The position numbers were made by a program, and so were the translations under genes. The notes beneath the pieces are model-generated. The model was not told where the DNA came from. It saw only the letters and a list, made by a program, of their open reading frames with translations, and ran no database searches. DNA of 64,000 nt from Nitrospira sp. CR1.1 (lineage in GTDB: Bacteria; Nitrospirota; Nitrospiria; Nitrospirales; Nitrospiraceae), in the NCBI GenBank assembly GCA_014055465.1, contig WIAF01000002.1:124001-188000 (forward strand), read 5' to 3'. Shown piece after piece: positions 34,815-42,424 of this stretch. Numbering within the stretch: the first letter of the stretch is position 1; every line of letters starts with the position of its first letter.

Positions 34815-35773
34815 CCGCTTCCCATGCCGGCACGCCGGACGCCTTCGTCCGCTTGCGTGCGAGCGGGTGGATCATTTCGCTCTGCCTGCATAGTGCAGCC
34901 GTCTTCTTAGCCGCACTGCTCGCCGCCAAAGTCGGGCTAGCCCCGCCCTCCTCGTCGTTCCAGTGGGACGTAACTATCGTCACCCCATCAGTAATGCCGT
35001 CTGCGTCAACTCCCACGCTCGACAAACCGCAAGTTGGCTCAACTCCTGCGCGCATGACAGCGCGTAGCACGCCAATACCCTCTCCGCGCCCGGCGTCCTC
35101 TGATGTACAACATTCCACGAAATCGGCCCCGGTCTCTAACACTGGTGTCCATGAACCGCAGACATCCATCCCCGTTCCTCCACCGCCGCCACAGGCTATC
35201 GAGCCAACACCTCAACACTCTCTCGCACCCCCTCTTCCTGAGGCAGTGGAAGCCGCTCGACCGCAGCCGGCAACGGAGCCTTCCCCCACGCCGCCGGTCC
35301 CTTCCCTGGCGGAAGTTCATCAACAGCAAGCATCAGTCACTTCCCCAGCCAAAGATCATGAAACCCCAGCTCAACTAACGTCGCCTCTTCCAGCTGCACA
35401 GCAATCCACTGAACAGACCCCAGCCCCTACCTCAACCGCCGCGCTCGCCCCATCAGCGAGCGACGTTCCGGCACCAAAAAAGGTCGATTATGGCTGGCTT
35501 GCAGGCATTCTCTTGCCACGCATTGAAGCGCAGAAAGAGTACCCCATGGATGCACGGCTCAAGCACGTGGAAGGGAGAGTGGTCGTCCGGATTGTGATTC
35601 AGGAAGATGGCCAAATCGTGTCCGCCGCGGTCGCAAAAAGTTCCGGGCATGACACTCTCGATCAAGCCGCACTTGAAACGGTTCGAAAGATTTCACCAAT
35701 CGCGCTGACGCAGCCTCTCGAACAATCACCAGTCACCCTCCATATCCCTATCCGCTACCAGCTAGGACCATAG
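34811..35773 (+). CDS. tonB: TonB energy transducer
   Basis: This 320-residue protein has one N-terminal membrane helix (WIISLCLHSAAVFLAALLAA). A long proline-, serine- and threonine-rich linker (about residues 60-225) spans the periplasm. The C-terminal TonB domain reads YPMDARLKHVEGRVVVRIVI and ALTQPLEQSPVTLHIPIRY. TonB links ExbB-ExbD to outer-membrane receptors. The helix keeps the histidine that is essential in TonB (CLHSA). No TonB-dependent receptor is encoded in the window, so its receptors must be elsewhere. The GTG start overlaps the exbD stop. Confidence 0.94.
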   Translation: MTASHAGTPDAFVRLRASGWIISLCLHSAAVFLAALLAAKVGLAPPSSSFQWDVTIVTPSVMPSASTPTLDKPQVGSTPARMTARSTPIPSPRPASSDVQHSTKSAPVSNTGVHEPQTSIPVPPPPPQAIEPTPQHSLAPPLPEAVEAARPQPATEPSPTPPVPSLAEVHQQQASVTSPAKDHETPAQLTSPLPAAQQSTEQTPAPTSTAALAPSASDVPAPKKVDYGWLAGILLPRIEAQKEYPMDARLKHVEGRVVVRIVIQEDGQIVSAAVAKSSGHDTLDQAALETVRKISPIALTQPLEQSPVTLHIPIRYQLGP

Positions 35774-35853
35774 CCTGGTTGATGCCGGCCCTTCGCTCAG
35801 CATGCTTCACGCTCGCGCCTCCGACTGGGACTCACGCTGAAGCTATGACAACA

Positions 35854-36960
35854 CTAGTCGACACCGTCTTTGATTCGGACTCGCCCTTTGAGGGAGGAGG
35901 ACACCCAGACCTTTCCGTCACGATCGACGATCACTGCGCCGACACCCGGCAGCGTTTCCACTAGCGCGAGCCCCCGTTCTCGCCCCATCACAAAAATGCC
36001 TGTATCCAGTCCATCCGCCGTCAGGCCGTCTTTGGCTACTACCGTGACACTTTGACAGTCACGTGCCGGCTGCAACGTCACTGGGTCAAGGACATGATGA
36101 TACCGGACTCCATCCCGCTCGAAATAACGTTCATAATCGCCCGCCGTTGAAATCGCCTCGTTCTGAAGATCAATAACTGCCAGCACCGCTCCTTCGTGCC
36201 GTGGATGCCGGATACCGAATGGAAATGTCGTACCGTCGGGCAATTGGCCAAACGTTCGAATATCCCCGGATAACGCCACGACTCCTGCGGTTGCGCCAGC
36301 CTTTTGCATCGCCTCAACCGCCAGATCGGCCGCAAAGCCCTTACCGATGCCTCCGACATCCACTCGCATTCCTGGCTTGGCGAGATAGACCGTTCCCTGT
36401 GCCTGGTTCAATTGCAACGCATTCAGATTCGTGAGTGGACGGATTTTCTCCAGATCATCCTCCGACGGAATCTGCTGGCGATCCAAAACGCTCCAGGCCT
36501 CGACCGCGGGACCGACAAGAATATTGAAGCCCCCTTTCGTAAGCCGAGCCATCCCAACTGAGGCTTGAAGAACTTTCATCGTATCGGGACTGACCGAGAC
36601 GGCTCCCTTTCCTGCAGCTCCATTTACCCGTGACAGCTCGCTGCCCTCAATCCAGGTGCTCAATAATTCTTCCACGCGATGAATTTCCTGGAATCCCGCG
36701 GATGTGGCATCCTGAGCCGTCTGCCGATCCGAAGCGACTGCCGTAATGCTCACCCACGTGCCCATATGCATCTGTGTGCGCTTTACGAGAATAGGAGTGG
36801 CTCCAGAGTTTCCAGCAGCACATCCCAGCCCTAGCGATAATAGAAAACAGATGCCCGCATTCGTCGCGACTGCATATCTGCGCCGTAGGACAGCGTCCGT
36901 TACGAAAATGAATCCAAATGCTCTCAGGGCGTCAGAAATAACGGACAACTTCATCGGCAT
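35854..36960 (-). CDS. apbE: FAD:protein FMN transferase ApbE (lipoprotein)
   Basis: This 368-residue ApbE transfers FMN from FAD to a threonine of secreted flavoproteins. The mature sequence has MGTWVSITAVASDRQTAQDA, the flavin-binding RVDVGGIGKGFAADLAVEAM, GVVALSGDIRTFG and YHHVLDPVTLQPARDCQSVT with the metal-binding region. A lipobox-like LLSLGLGCAAG near residue 47 would place it on the periplasmic membrane face, though the 30 residues before it are unusually long for a signal; a later start is possible. It diverges from a Fur-box promoter whose gene set encodes an FMN-binding protein with the ApbE target motif, the likely substrate. Confidence 0.93.
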   Translation of the reverse strand: MPMKLSVISDALRAFGFIFVTDAVLRRRYAVATNAGICFLLSLGLGCAAGNSGATPILVKRTQMHMGTWVSITAVASDRQTAQDATSAGFQEIHRVEELLSTWIEGSELSRVNGAAGKGAVSVSPDTMKVLQASVGMARLTKGGFNILVGPAVEAWSVLDRQQIPSEDDLEKIRPLTNLNALQLNQAQGTVYLAKPGMRVDVGGIGKGFAADLAVEAMQKAGATAGVVALSGDIRTFGQLPDGTTFPFGIRHPRHEGAVLAVIDLQNEAISTAGDYERYFERDGVRYHHVLDPVTLQPARDCQSVTVVAKDGLTADGLDTGIFVMGRERGLALVETLPGVGAVIVDRDGKVWVSSSLKGRVRIKDGVD

Positions 36961-37154
36961 GATCCTTTCTCAAGGGGAACCTGCAACGCGGCATATTGTC
37001 CGGCATAAAATAAAATTGCAAATAATGCTAGCCCCTGCGGGGCCCAGTTTTAGCCAGGCCAGGCGCTCACACTCTTACCCAATCCTCGATCCGTGGCATT
37101 CTAGCCACTTCCTGCTGACACTCTGATCGCCACAGCGAAGCCGTCTAATTCGAC

Positions 37155-37184
37155 TTGACATTTTTCTACTGATCGAGATATTAA
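37155..37184 (+). promoter_or_regulatory. Promoter overlapped by the Fur box
   Basis: TTGACA at 37155-37160 is a perfect -35 box. With an 18-base spacer the -10 hexamer is TATTAA at 37179-37184, inside the Fur box, so bound Fur would block polymerase. It points to the com-like gene at 37221 and the porin gene set. Confidence 0.62.
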
Positions 37185-37195
37185 TAATCGTTCTC
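37177..37195. promoter_or_regulatory. Fur box
   Basis: The 19 bases GATATTAATAATCGTTCTC match the classical Fur consensus GATAATGATAATCATTATC at 15 positions. The box lies 25 bases before the ATG of the com-like gene and overlaps its promoter. It stands in the 260-base gap between divergent apbE and the com-like gene, so it could control both. Confidence 0.75.
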
Positions 37196-37220
37196 AATTC
37201 AGTAGGCGCAACGCTAGGCT

Positions 37221-37400
37221 ATGACACCAACTAAGAACGCAACACACTCCTTATGCCAGGACAGCGAAACACGCTGCGAATGCGGCCAGCTGATCGCCAA
37301 AGTTGGAGGACAGGGGCTAGAGCTTAAGTGCAAGCGCTGCAAACGCATTGTCGTCATCCCTTTCACCTCGATTGAAGGGTGGGGCACGGTGCCAGCATGA
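37221..37400 (+). CDS. Com-like zinc-ribbon miniprotein
   Basis: This 59-residue protein has its cysteines at 19, 21, 37 and 40 in RCECGQLIAKVGGQGLELKC and KRC, with a further cysteine at 12. The layout (CxC, a 15-residue spacer, CxxC, then KRIVVI) resembles phage Mu Com, a zinc-ribbon protein that activates translation by binding mRNA, and small cellular relatives. The frame sits 25 bases after the Fur box and 134 bases before the porin start. A role as an RNA- or DNA-binding regulator or a metal-linked factor is inferred; no strong ribosome site precedes the ATG. Confidence 0.68.
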   Translation: MTPTKNATHSLCQDSETRCECGQLIAKVGGQGLELKCKRCKRIVVIPFTSIEGWGTVPA

Positions 37401-37534
37401 TTCGATTCACGAAAGGAGGCCTCGTTACCGGAAAACATCCAGGGCTTCAGTCGCATCCACATGCTTTCATCACAGACCAGAGACCATCGAGTCCCGAGTC
37501 ATACCATAACTTTACTCGCGGATGGAGGATACCC

Positions 37535-39013
37535 ATGAAAATCCGGGCAATCCTCGGGGCTCTAGTCCTGGCCAGTCTACCGGTGATGCCGGCGTTGGCA
37601 GAAAACTTGACCCCGGAGGAGATCAAGAAGCTAGTTGACGAAGCGGTTGAAAAACGATTGCAGGATCATGAACGCCGAGAAGGCGCCGGTTCCCACAGGG
37701 AAACAGTGGGCGACCCCGGTGATGAACCAGGCATAGGCTCCCTTCCAGAAGTCGGAAAAGAACGGCGAACCAAAACCCAAGCGGCATTGTCGTTCGGGTC
37801 GACGGGGTCTGGCCGATTGGTCTATGCCAAGCCCTTTGTCGCCTCACCGAAAGCGATCGTCGGCGGGTACATGGACATACAGTACCGTTCACACCGAAAT
37901 GCCGTTCTTGAATCGGGCATGGGGAGTGGCACCACCAACGGATTTGATCAACAACGGTTTGTTCCATTCATCTATGCTGACATCACCGAACATGTGAAGT
38001 TCGCGGCGGAAATCGAAATCGAGCATGGGATACGTGAGGATGCGACGCAGGGGGCAGAAATCGGTCTGGAGTTTGCCCACATCGACTATTTGGTCAAAGA
38101 GCCGTTCAATCTTCGTGCGGGAATTCTCTTGGTTCCGATCGGCAAGTTCAACTTGCTGCACGATTCGCCGCTCAACGACCTCACCGACCGACCGCTCGTC
38201 AGTCGCCTCGTGATTCCCTCCACGATGGCCGAGACCGGTGCTGGCTTCTACGGCACTTTGTACCCAGGCCGAACCAGCAAACTCGATTATGAGTTCTACG
38301 TCACCACCGGCCCCTGCGGATACAACGGAGACGGAAGCCCCCGCATTCGTGAGGAAGACGGTACCCGCCGCTCCCGCCAGCGGAAATGCCCCTCCGATGA
38401 CGGATTGGACATCAATAACGGAAAAGCCGTCTCGGGACGCGTAGCCTTTAGCCCGATGTTGGGCGTTGAAGTGGCTGGCTCCAGCTACTTCGGGAATGCT
38501 TCTCCGGTCAGCTACAACCCTCTGAGCATTACCGCTATCGACTGGACCTTTCAACGTGGCCCCTTCGAGCTCTTGGGAGAAGCGGCCTGGGCCTACGCAC
38601 GCGGCAATTCCCGCGCAGTTCAGGGGGCAACCTTCGCCACGCCTGGCTCGCTGCTCAGCGGGCTCAATACCTTGAACTCATTTGCCGCCCCTCCGCAGCG
38701 TATGCAGGGGTTCTATGTCCAGGCTAATTATCATTTCATGCCCGCGTTCCTAACTGCCTTATCGCCTAAACGATTTGGTGAGGGCTCAACGTTCACCGCC
38801 GTGTTCCGTTATGACCGGGTCAATCTCAACATGGATAATCGTGGAGAGAACTCAGGTGAATTAGAGCAATTTTCGTTCGGTCTCAATTATCGGCCTATCG
38901 AAGACGCCGTGTTCAAGGCCAGTTACCAGTACATGCCGAAATCGTTTAATCCCAATACTGGTCAGCGCATTCATGACAGCGCATTCGTGATTTCCGCAGC
39001 AACGTATTTCTAA
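37535..39013 (+). CDS. Outer-membrane porin-like beta-barrel protein
   Basis: This 492-residue secreted protein has a signal peptide (MKIRAILGALVLASLPVMPA, cleavage after ALA), a short coiled-coil-like helix (TPEEIKKLVDEAVEKRLQDH) and then alternating strands. The strands include GGYMDIQYRSHR, VKFAAEIEIEH and FNLRAGILLVPIGKFNLLHD, and the protein ends in the aromatic residue FVISAATYF expected of outer-membrane barrels. Two cysteines in a charged loop (GPCGYNGDG and RKCPSDDG) could form a disulfide. It resembles phosphate-selective or DcaP-type porins. The ATG at 37535 has GGAGG upstream. It is the first large gene behind the Fur box. Confidence 0.85.
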   Translation: MKIRAILGALVLASLPVMPALAENLTPEEIKKLVDEAVEKRLQDHERREGAGSHRETVGDPGDEPGIGSLPEVGKERRTKTQAALSFGSTGSGRLVYAKPFVASPKAIVGGYMDIQYRSHRNAVLESGMGSGTTNGFDQQRFVPFIYADITEHVKFAAEIEIEHGIREDATQGAEIGLEFAHIDYLVKEPFNLRAGILLVPIGKFNLLHDSPLNDLTDRPLVSRLVIPSTMAETGAGFYGTLYPGRTSKLDYEFYVTTGPCGYNGDGSPRIREEDGTRRSRQRKCPSDDGLDINNGKAVSGRVAFSPMLGVEVAGSSYFGNASPVSYNPLSITAIDWTFQRGPFELLGEAAWAYARGNSRAVQGATFATPGSLLSGLNTLNSFAAPPQRMQGFYVQANYHFMPAFLTALSPKRFGEGSTFTAVFRYDRVNLNMDNRGENSGELEQFSFGLNYRPIEDAVFKASYQYMPKSFNPNTGQRIHDSAFVISAATYF

Positions 39014-39022
39014 ATTCACCAC

Positions 39023-39056
39023 CCGGCGGCGCTCTCTCTATAGGGAGGGCCGCCGG
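39023..39056 (+). terminator. GC-rich hairpin between porin and lipoprotein genes
   Basis: CCGGCGGC (39023-39030) and GCCGCCGG (39049-39056) pair perfectly over 8 bases around an 18-base loop. Only ATTTA follows, not a T-run, so it may be a partial terminator or an mRNA-stabilising stem that lowers expression of the downstream genes relative to the porin. Confidence 0.5.
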
Positions 39057-39078
39057 ATTTACAAGGGGCAGGATTTCA

Positions 39079-39540
39079 GTGCAAAGGGCACACGTATTTA
39101 TCGCGACAACAGCCTTCCTCACCATGGGTTGCGCTTCGCTGAGCGGCAGTCACGAGCAGACTTATTCCTGCTCACAGGACGTCGTCTGGGATGCAGCGAT
39201 GGACACTATGAAAAGCTATTCGATCACATCCCAGGACAAAACCAAAGGCGTCATCGAAACCGGGTGGCTAGAGATGGATGGAAAAGAACGGAGTTATGGC
39301 ATCTTCGGACGCACGGGATTCGGGAATAGGGAGCGCGCGCGTATGAGTCTCGTCGTAAAGACATCGAATGGCGCTGTCTCCGTCAGTGTGCTGGAAACAC
39401 GCCAGCGCTGGCATTCTCGCGGAGGGGTCACCTCTCAAGCCACTAAATGGTGGCCTGTTGAACCATCCGAAGAGGCGACAACGGAGGTCACCACTCGACT
39501 AAACGAAAAATTACAAGAACAGGGGTGTTCGCCGCTATGA
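39079..39540 (+). CDS. BamC/NlpB-like lipoprotein
   Basis: This 153-residue lipoprotein has signal segment HVFIATTAFLTMGC with lipobox LTMGC near residue 18. The mature domain (CSQDVVWDAAMDTMKSYSIT, then KGVIETGWLEM) is like the NlpB/DapX (BamC) or lipoprotein helix-grip fold, ending TTEVTTRLNEKLQEQGC. It probably faces the periplasm from a membrane. The GTG at 39079 has a GGCAGGA site seven bases before it. Its stop codon overlaps the ATG of the FMN-binding protein gene (ATGA), so the two are translationally coupled, suggesting a physical partnership. Confidence 0.75.
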   Translation: MQRAHVFIATTAFLTMGCASLSGSHEQTYSCSQDVVWDAAMDTMKSYSITSQDKTKGVIETGWLEMDGKERSYGIFGRTGFGNRERARMSLVVKTSNGAVSVSVLETRQRWHSRGGVTSQATKWWPVEPSEEATTEVTTRLNEKLQEQGCSPL

Positions 39541-40214
39541 TGCTTTTATTGCTGCTGCTCATCCTCACTGGTTCCTTCGCTCTCGCCCCAATGAACGCCC
39601 AGGCCGAGCGTGTATGGGACAGTGAGCTTAAACGCTATTTGACAGAGCAGGAAATGTCCCTGGCCGAAGTCTTTCTCACCGAGGAAGAAGCGGTCAAACT
39701 CATGTTTCCAAAATCGGAACGCGTGAAGAAGGAGCTGGTGACTCTCCCCCAGGACAAGAAAACCCTTATCGAAACTCGCATCGGATGGAAATTTCCCGAG
39801 GAATCCTTCGAAGTGTATATCGGTGAAACCGGCACACACATTGACGGGTATGCCCTCGTCCAGAACACCATCGGCAAACACAAGCCCATGACCTACATGG
39901 TCGGCGTGGATGCTCACGGCCTTGTTTCCAATGTTGAATTACTTGTCTTTCGAGAAGCGCGAGGCAGCGAGGTGCGGACCAAACGATTTAACGTTCAATA
40001 TGAGGGGAAATCGGTTCTCGACCCTGTCCGGATCAACAGAGATATCATCAATATCAGCGGCGCCACGATGTCCGTCCGGTCTATGACGGCAGGAATCAAA
40101 CGCGTCCTTGTCCTCGTCGACGAATTTTACTTAAAACCGCAAGGACGCGGCAGCGACACTGTGACCGCTCAAAAGACCGAGAAGGGCTTCTTCAAGTCGA
40201 TTTTCGGAAACTGA
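39537..40214 (+). CDS. Secreted FMN-binding domain protein, likely ApbE substrate
   Basis: This 225-residue protein has a leader of leucines (residues 2-17) and cleavage near AQA (residue 23). The FMN-binding domain is similar to those in RnfG and NqrC: GTHIDGYALVQNTIGKHKPM, MVGVDAHGLVSNVELL and the target site INISGATMSVRSMTAGIKRV. In SGAT (residues 174-177) the threonine T177 would carry a phosphodiester-linked FMN added by ApbE. ApbE itself is encoded nearby at 35854-36960. The ATGA overlap with the upstream lipoprotein gene fixes the start. Confidence 0.88.
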   Translation: MMLLLLLLILTGSFALAPMNAQAERVWDSELKRYLTEQEMSLAEVFLTEEEAVKLMFPKSERVKKELVTLPQDKKTLIETRIGWKFPEESFEVYIGETGTHIDGYALVQNTIGKHKPMTYMVGVDAHGLVSNVELLVFREARGSEVRTKRFNVQYEGKSVLDPVRINRDIINISGATMSVRSMTAGIKRVLVLVDEFYLKPQGRGSDTVTAQKTEKGFFKSIFGN

Positions 40215-40226
40215 TTTTCAGCCGAC

Positions 40227-40745
40227 ATGCGCAATTTCAACACCCGCTTTCGCCTCCGCGACTCAGATCGCCACATTAGGCTCGTCTACACATTCTTTCT
40301 CTTATTGATGCTTGCCGGCTTCACGTTCTCATTCTTCTGGGCGCACAATATGACTGGATTGTCCCCCCAAGGAATTGCAGATCATTACCGCGGCTCCAAT
40401 GCGACCTTCGGCGAGCCGATGTCGTTTCGTGAACTCGCTGAAATTACCCACTTTCACCTCTTCACTATGCCCGTCGTGTTCATGATTCTGGTCCATGTCC
40501 TCTATTTGACGAACGCCAGCAACCGGCTAAAAATTGTTACGACCTGGATTTCTTTCGGAGGAGTCATTCTCGATCTCCTTTCGCCCTGGCTGATTAGTTA
40601 TGTTTCCCCCGTCTTTGTATTAACCATGCTGACAGGCGATACGTTCATGACGGCAGGATTTTTGGTCATGCTGGTCATCCCTCTCCACGAAATGTGGATT
40701 TTGAAACAACCGTTGATGGCGGGCAAACGCGGAGAGCACGGATGA
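40227..40745 (+). CDS. Four-helix membrane protein, possible heme or quinone partner
   Basis: This 172-residue protein has four membrane segments, about residues 19-41, 74-98, 104-124 and 128-152 (LVYTFFLLLMLAGFTFSFFW; FHLFTMPVVFMILVHVLYLT; WISFGGVILDLLSPWLI; VFVLTMLTGDTFMTAGFLVM). Histidines lie in helix 2 (ITHFHLF and LVHVL) and at the end of helix 4 (IPLHEMW), which could bind heme b. I do not recognise a named family. It is the last gene before a strong terminator and 12 bases after the FMN-protein gene, suggesting electrons pass between membrane and flavin domain. Confidence 0.7.
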   Translation: MRNFNTRFRLRDSDRHIRLVYTFFLLLMLAGFTFSFFWAHNMTGLSPQGIADHYRGSNATFGEPMSFRELAEITHFHLFTMPVVFMILVHVLYLTNASNRLKIVTTWISFGGVILDLLSPWLISYVSPVFVLTMLTGDTFMTAGFLVMLVIPLHEMWILKQPLMAGKRGEHG

Positions 40746-40798
40746 CCTAGCGTTGCACACCTGATGCTCACCTCATGTGCGGCCAGAGGTATTCAGCC

Positions 40799-40835
40799 CA
40801 GAGCCCAAGATCATTCCCCATGATCTTGGGCTCTG
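40799..40835 (+). terminator. Perfect 16-base-pair hairpin terminator
   Basis: The arm at 40799-40814 pairs perfectly with 40820-40835 across a 5-base TCCCC loop, followed by ACATTTT. It ends the Fur-box gene set after the four-helix protein, and the HD-GYP gene starts only 19 bases later with its own ribosome site, so that gene probably has some read-through or a promoter inside the stem region. Confidence 0.82.
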
Positions 40836-40853
40836 ACATTTTGGAGGACTCCT

Positions 40854-41609
40854 ATGCATCGTTCGACACGACCGAAACCTAGCGCGACTCAGTTCATCCA
40901 GGACCTCGGGCGCCAGCTCTTCGCCCTCAATGCCCTGCAGCTTCCCCATGAGTCACTCGAGGCCGTCCGGGTACTTCAACTTCGGCGTCTGGCGCGACAG
41001 ATCGAAAGCACCATCCCCGGACACTTCGGGCATGGCGAACGCACCGCGCACTATGCCCTATTGCTGGCTCAACGCCTCGGACTCACCAGAGAACAGCGCC
41101 TCGACTTGCACTATGCGGCATTGCTGCATGACATCGGACTCCTGATGATGCCTGAGCACCTGCTCGGCAGGGCAGCCCCTCATACGCTGAACGACTATGC
41201 CCTGATCCAAAGCCATCCTAGGGAAGGGGCCACCCTCCTAAGCTCCTACTTATTCCTCCAGGAGCCGGCACGGCTGATCGCCCATCATCATGAGCGCTGG
41301 GACGGGGCCGGTTATCCTTATGGACTTCGCGGTGAGTACATCCCCGGCTCGGCAAGAATTCTCGCCATCGCCGATGTATTTGATAGCATCGCCAGCCGCA
41401 CCAATTCATGGGACAGCGCTCTGCGAACTCTTCGCGCCTCGGCCGGATCCCAATTTGATCCAACTTTCTGCGCTACGTTCTGCGACCTGCTACGCAATCA
41501 CGATCACTGTCCCTCACTCCATATTCCCAATCCAGTCACCGCCGCCATGCGCGCCGAACCAGAGGTAGAAAATTCCATCTACACGCATATGACCGGCTCA
41601 GGCATCTAA
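40854..41609 (+). CDS. HD-GYP domain phosphodiesterase
   Basis: This 251-residue protein has one HD-GYP domain in the last 190 residues. The metal-binding LHYAALLHDIGLLMMPEHLL is near residue 85 and the GYP block HHERWDGAGYPYGLRGEYIP is near 142, followed by ARILAIADVFDSIASR. HD-GYP enzymes hydrolyse cyclic di-GMP or related dinucleotides in the cytoplasm. There is no sensor domain, so regulation must be by expression. The ATG at 40854 has GGAGG seven bases before it. The gene sits between the flavin module and an AraC-type regulator. Confidence 0.93.
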   Translation: MHRSTRPKPSATQFIQDLGRQLFALNALQLPHESLEAVRVLQLRRLARQIESTIPGHFGHGERTAHYALLLAQRLGLTREQRLDLHYAALLHDIGLLMMPEHLLGRAAPHTLNDYALIQSHPREGATLLSSYLFLQEPARLIAHHHERWDGAGYPYGLRGEYIPGSARILAIADVFDSIASRTNSWDSALRTLRASAGSQFDPTFCATFCDLLRNHDHCPSLHIPNPVTAAMRAEPEVENSIYTHMTGSGI

Positions 41610-41672
41610 CGGATTGTCTTGTCAGGACCACGACCATACTGTGGGTTCTGTGAACTCGCAACGGAGGACATT

Positions 41673-42200
41673 ATGTCAGGAAGATCATCTGCCTCGGTTA
41701 TGTCGTTTGATCGTCTGCGCACCTTCTCCTCCGAGCTTCGAGGAGAGTCTCCGCAGTGGGCCGACCGATTAGAGCAGGTCAGAACGGAACAGGATCTCGG
41801 CGACCTCATATGCGATCTGTTTAACCTGTCACATGCCATTCCGCCGGAGAAGCAGGCCTCGCCTACACCTCGCATATTGCCCGCGCGTATCACAGCCTTT
41901 ATCAACGAGAACCTCCACCGTGGCATGACGCTGAAAGTCTTGGCGAACTTCCTGGGCTACTCGGAAAAGTATTGTTCGGATCTGTTTTACCGCGTCATGG
42001 GTGAACCGTTTTCCAGGTACCTTCGGCGGCAGCGCGTTGAACGCGCCAGTGCACTCCTGACGACTACCGGACACACGCTGGCAGAAATTGCATCAGCACT
42101 TGGATTCAGCGATCAATTCGCGTTCAGCCATTTCTTCAAGCGTGCTACGGGACAGTCTCCCATGAACATTCGCTCGATGAGGGCTCGGCAGCATAGGTGA
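41673..42200 (+). CDS. AraC-family regulator with short N-terminal part
   Basis: This protein has about 175 residues. The N-terminal 80 residues have no cupin domain, only helices (LRTFSSELRGESPQWADRLE). The C-terminal AraC/XylS DNA-binding region has two helix-turn-helix motifs: MTLKVLANFLGYSEKYCSDL and TLAEIASALGFSDQFAFSHF followed by FKRATGQSPMNIRS. A ligand is not obvious. The ATG at 41673 has GGAGGAC five bases before it, which makes the longer frame from 41619 unlikely. It may respond to iron or to the signalling by the HD-GYP protein upstream; that is inference. Confidence 0.92.
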   Translation: MSGRSSASVMSFDRLRTFSSELRGESPQWADRLEQVRTEQDLGDLICDLFNLSHAIPPEKQASPTPRILPARITAFINENLHRGMTLKVLANFLGYSEKYCSDLFYRVMGEPFSRYLRRQRVERASALLTTTGHTLAEIASALGFSDQFAFSHFFKRATGQSPMNIRSMRARQHR

Positions 42201-42281
42201 ACGTATCAAGGCATTCAGCGGGGTCCTTACGGTCCCGCCCGAGAGGAGAGCGCTGCTATCGCTGGAAGGAATTGAGCCTTA

Positions 42282-42303
42282 TCTCCCTGATTAATCAGGG
42301 AGA
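42282..42303. repeat. 22-base perfect palindrome
   Basis: The sequence around TCTCCCTGAT, followed by its exact complement in reverse, forms a 22-base perfect palindrome. It lies 80 bases after the AraC gene and 60 before the terminator. It could be an operator or a terminator stem; no T-run follows. Confidence 0.6.
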
Positions 42304-42366
42304 AAGAGAACAGACTGATGAACGCTGTGTGTGTCCGACTGAAAAATGCGGATGGGGAACAAGAAA

Positions 42367-42405
42367 GGCGGGTCGGCCAGTTCTCTCTGAACTCGCAGAC
42401 CCGCC
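42367..42405 (-). terminator. Two-way terminator between AraC and bacterioferritin genes
   Basis: GGCGGGTC (42367-42374) and GACCCGCC (42398-42405) form an 8-base-pair stem, with an inner AGTTC/GAACT stem. On the minus strand the stem is followed by TTTCTT, so it best terminates the bacterioferritin pair; on the plus strand it may also stop the AraC transcript. Confidence 0.75.
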
Positions 42406-42424
42406 CTCATCTTATTACTATTGG

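Noticed and set aside
37889-38554. 221-codon minus-strand frame inside the porin gene
   Set aside because: The plus-strand frame has a signal peptide, beta strands and a ribosome site; the antisense frame has none.
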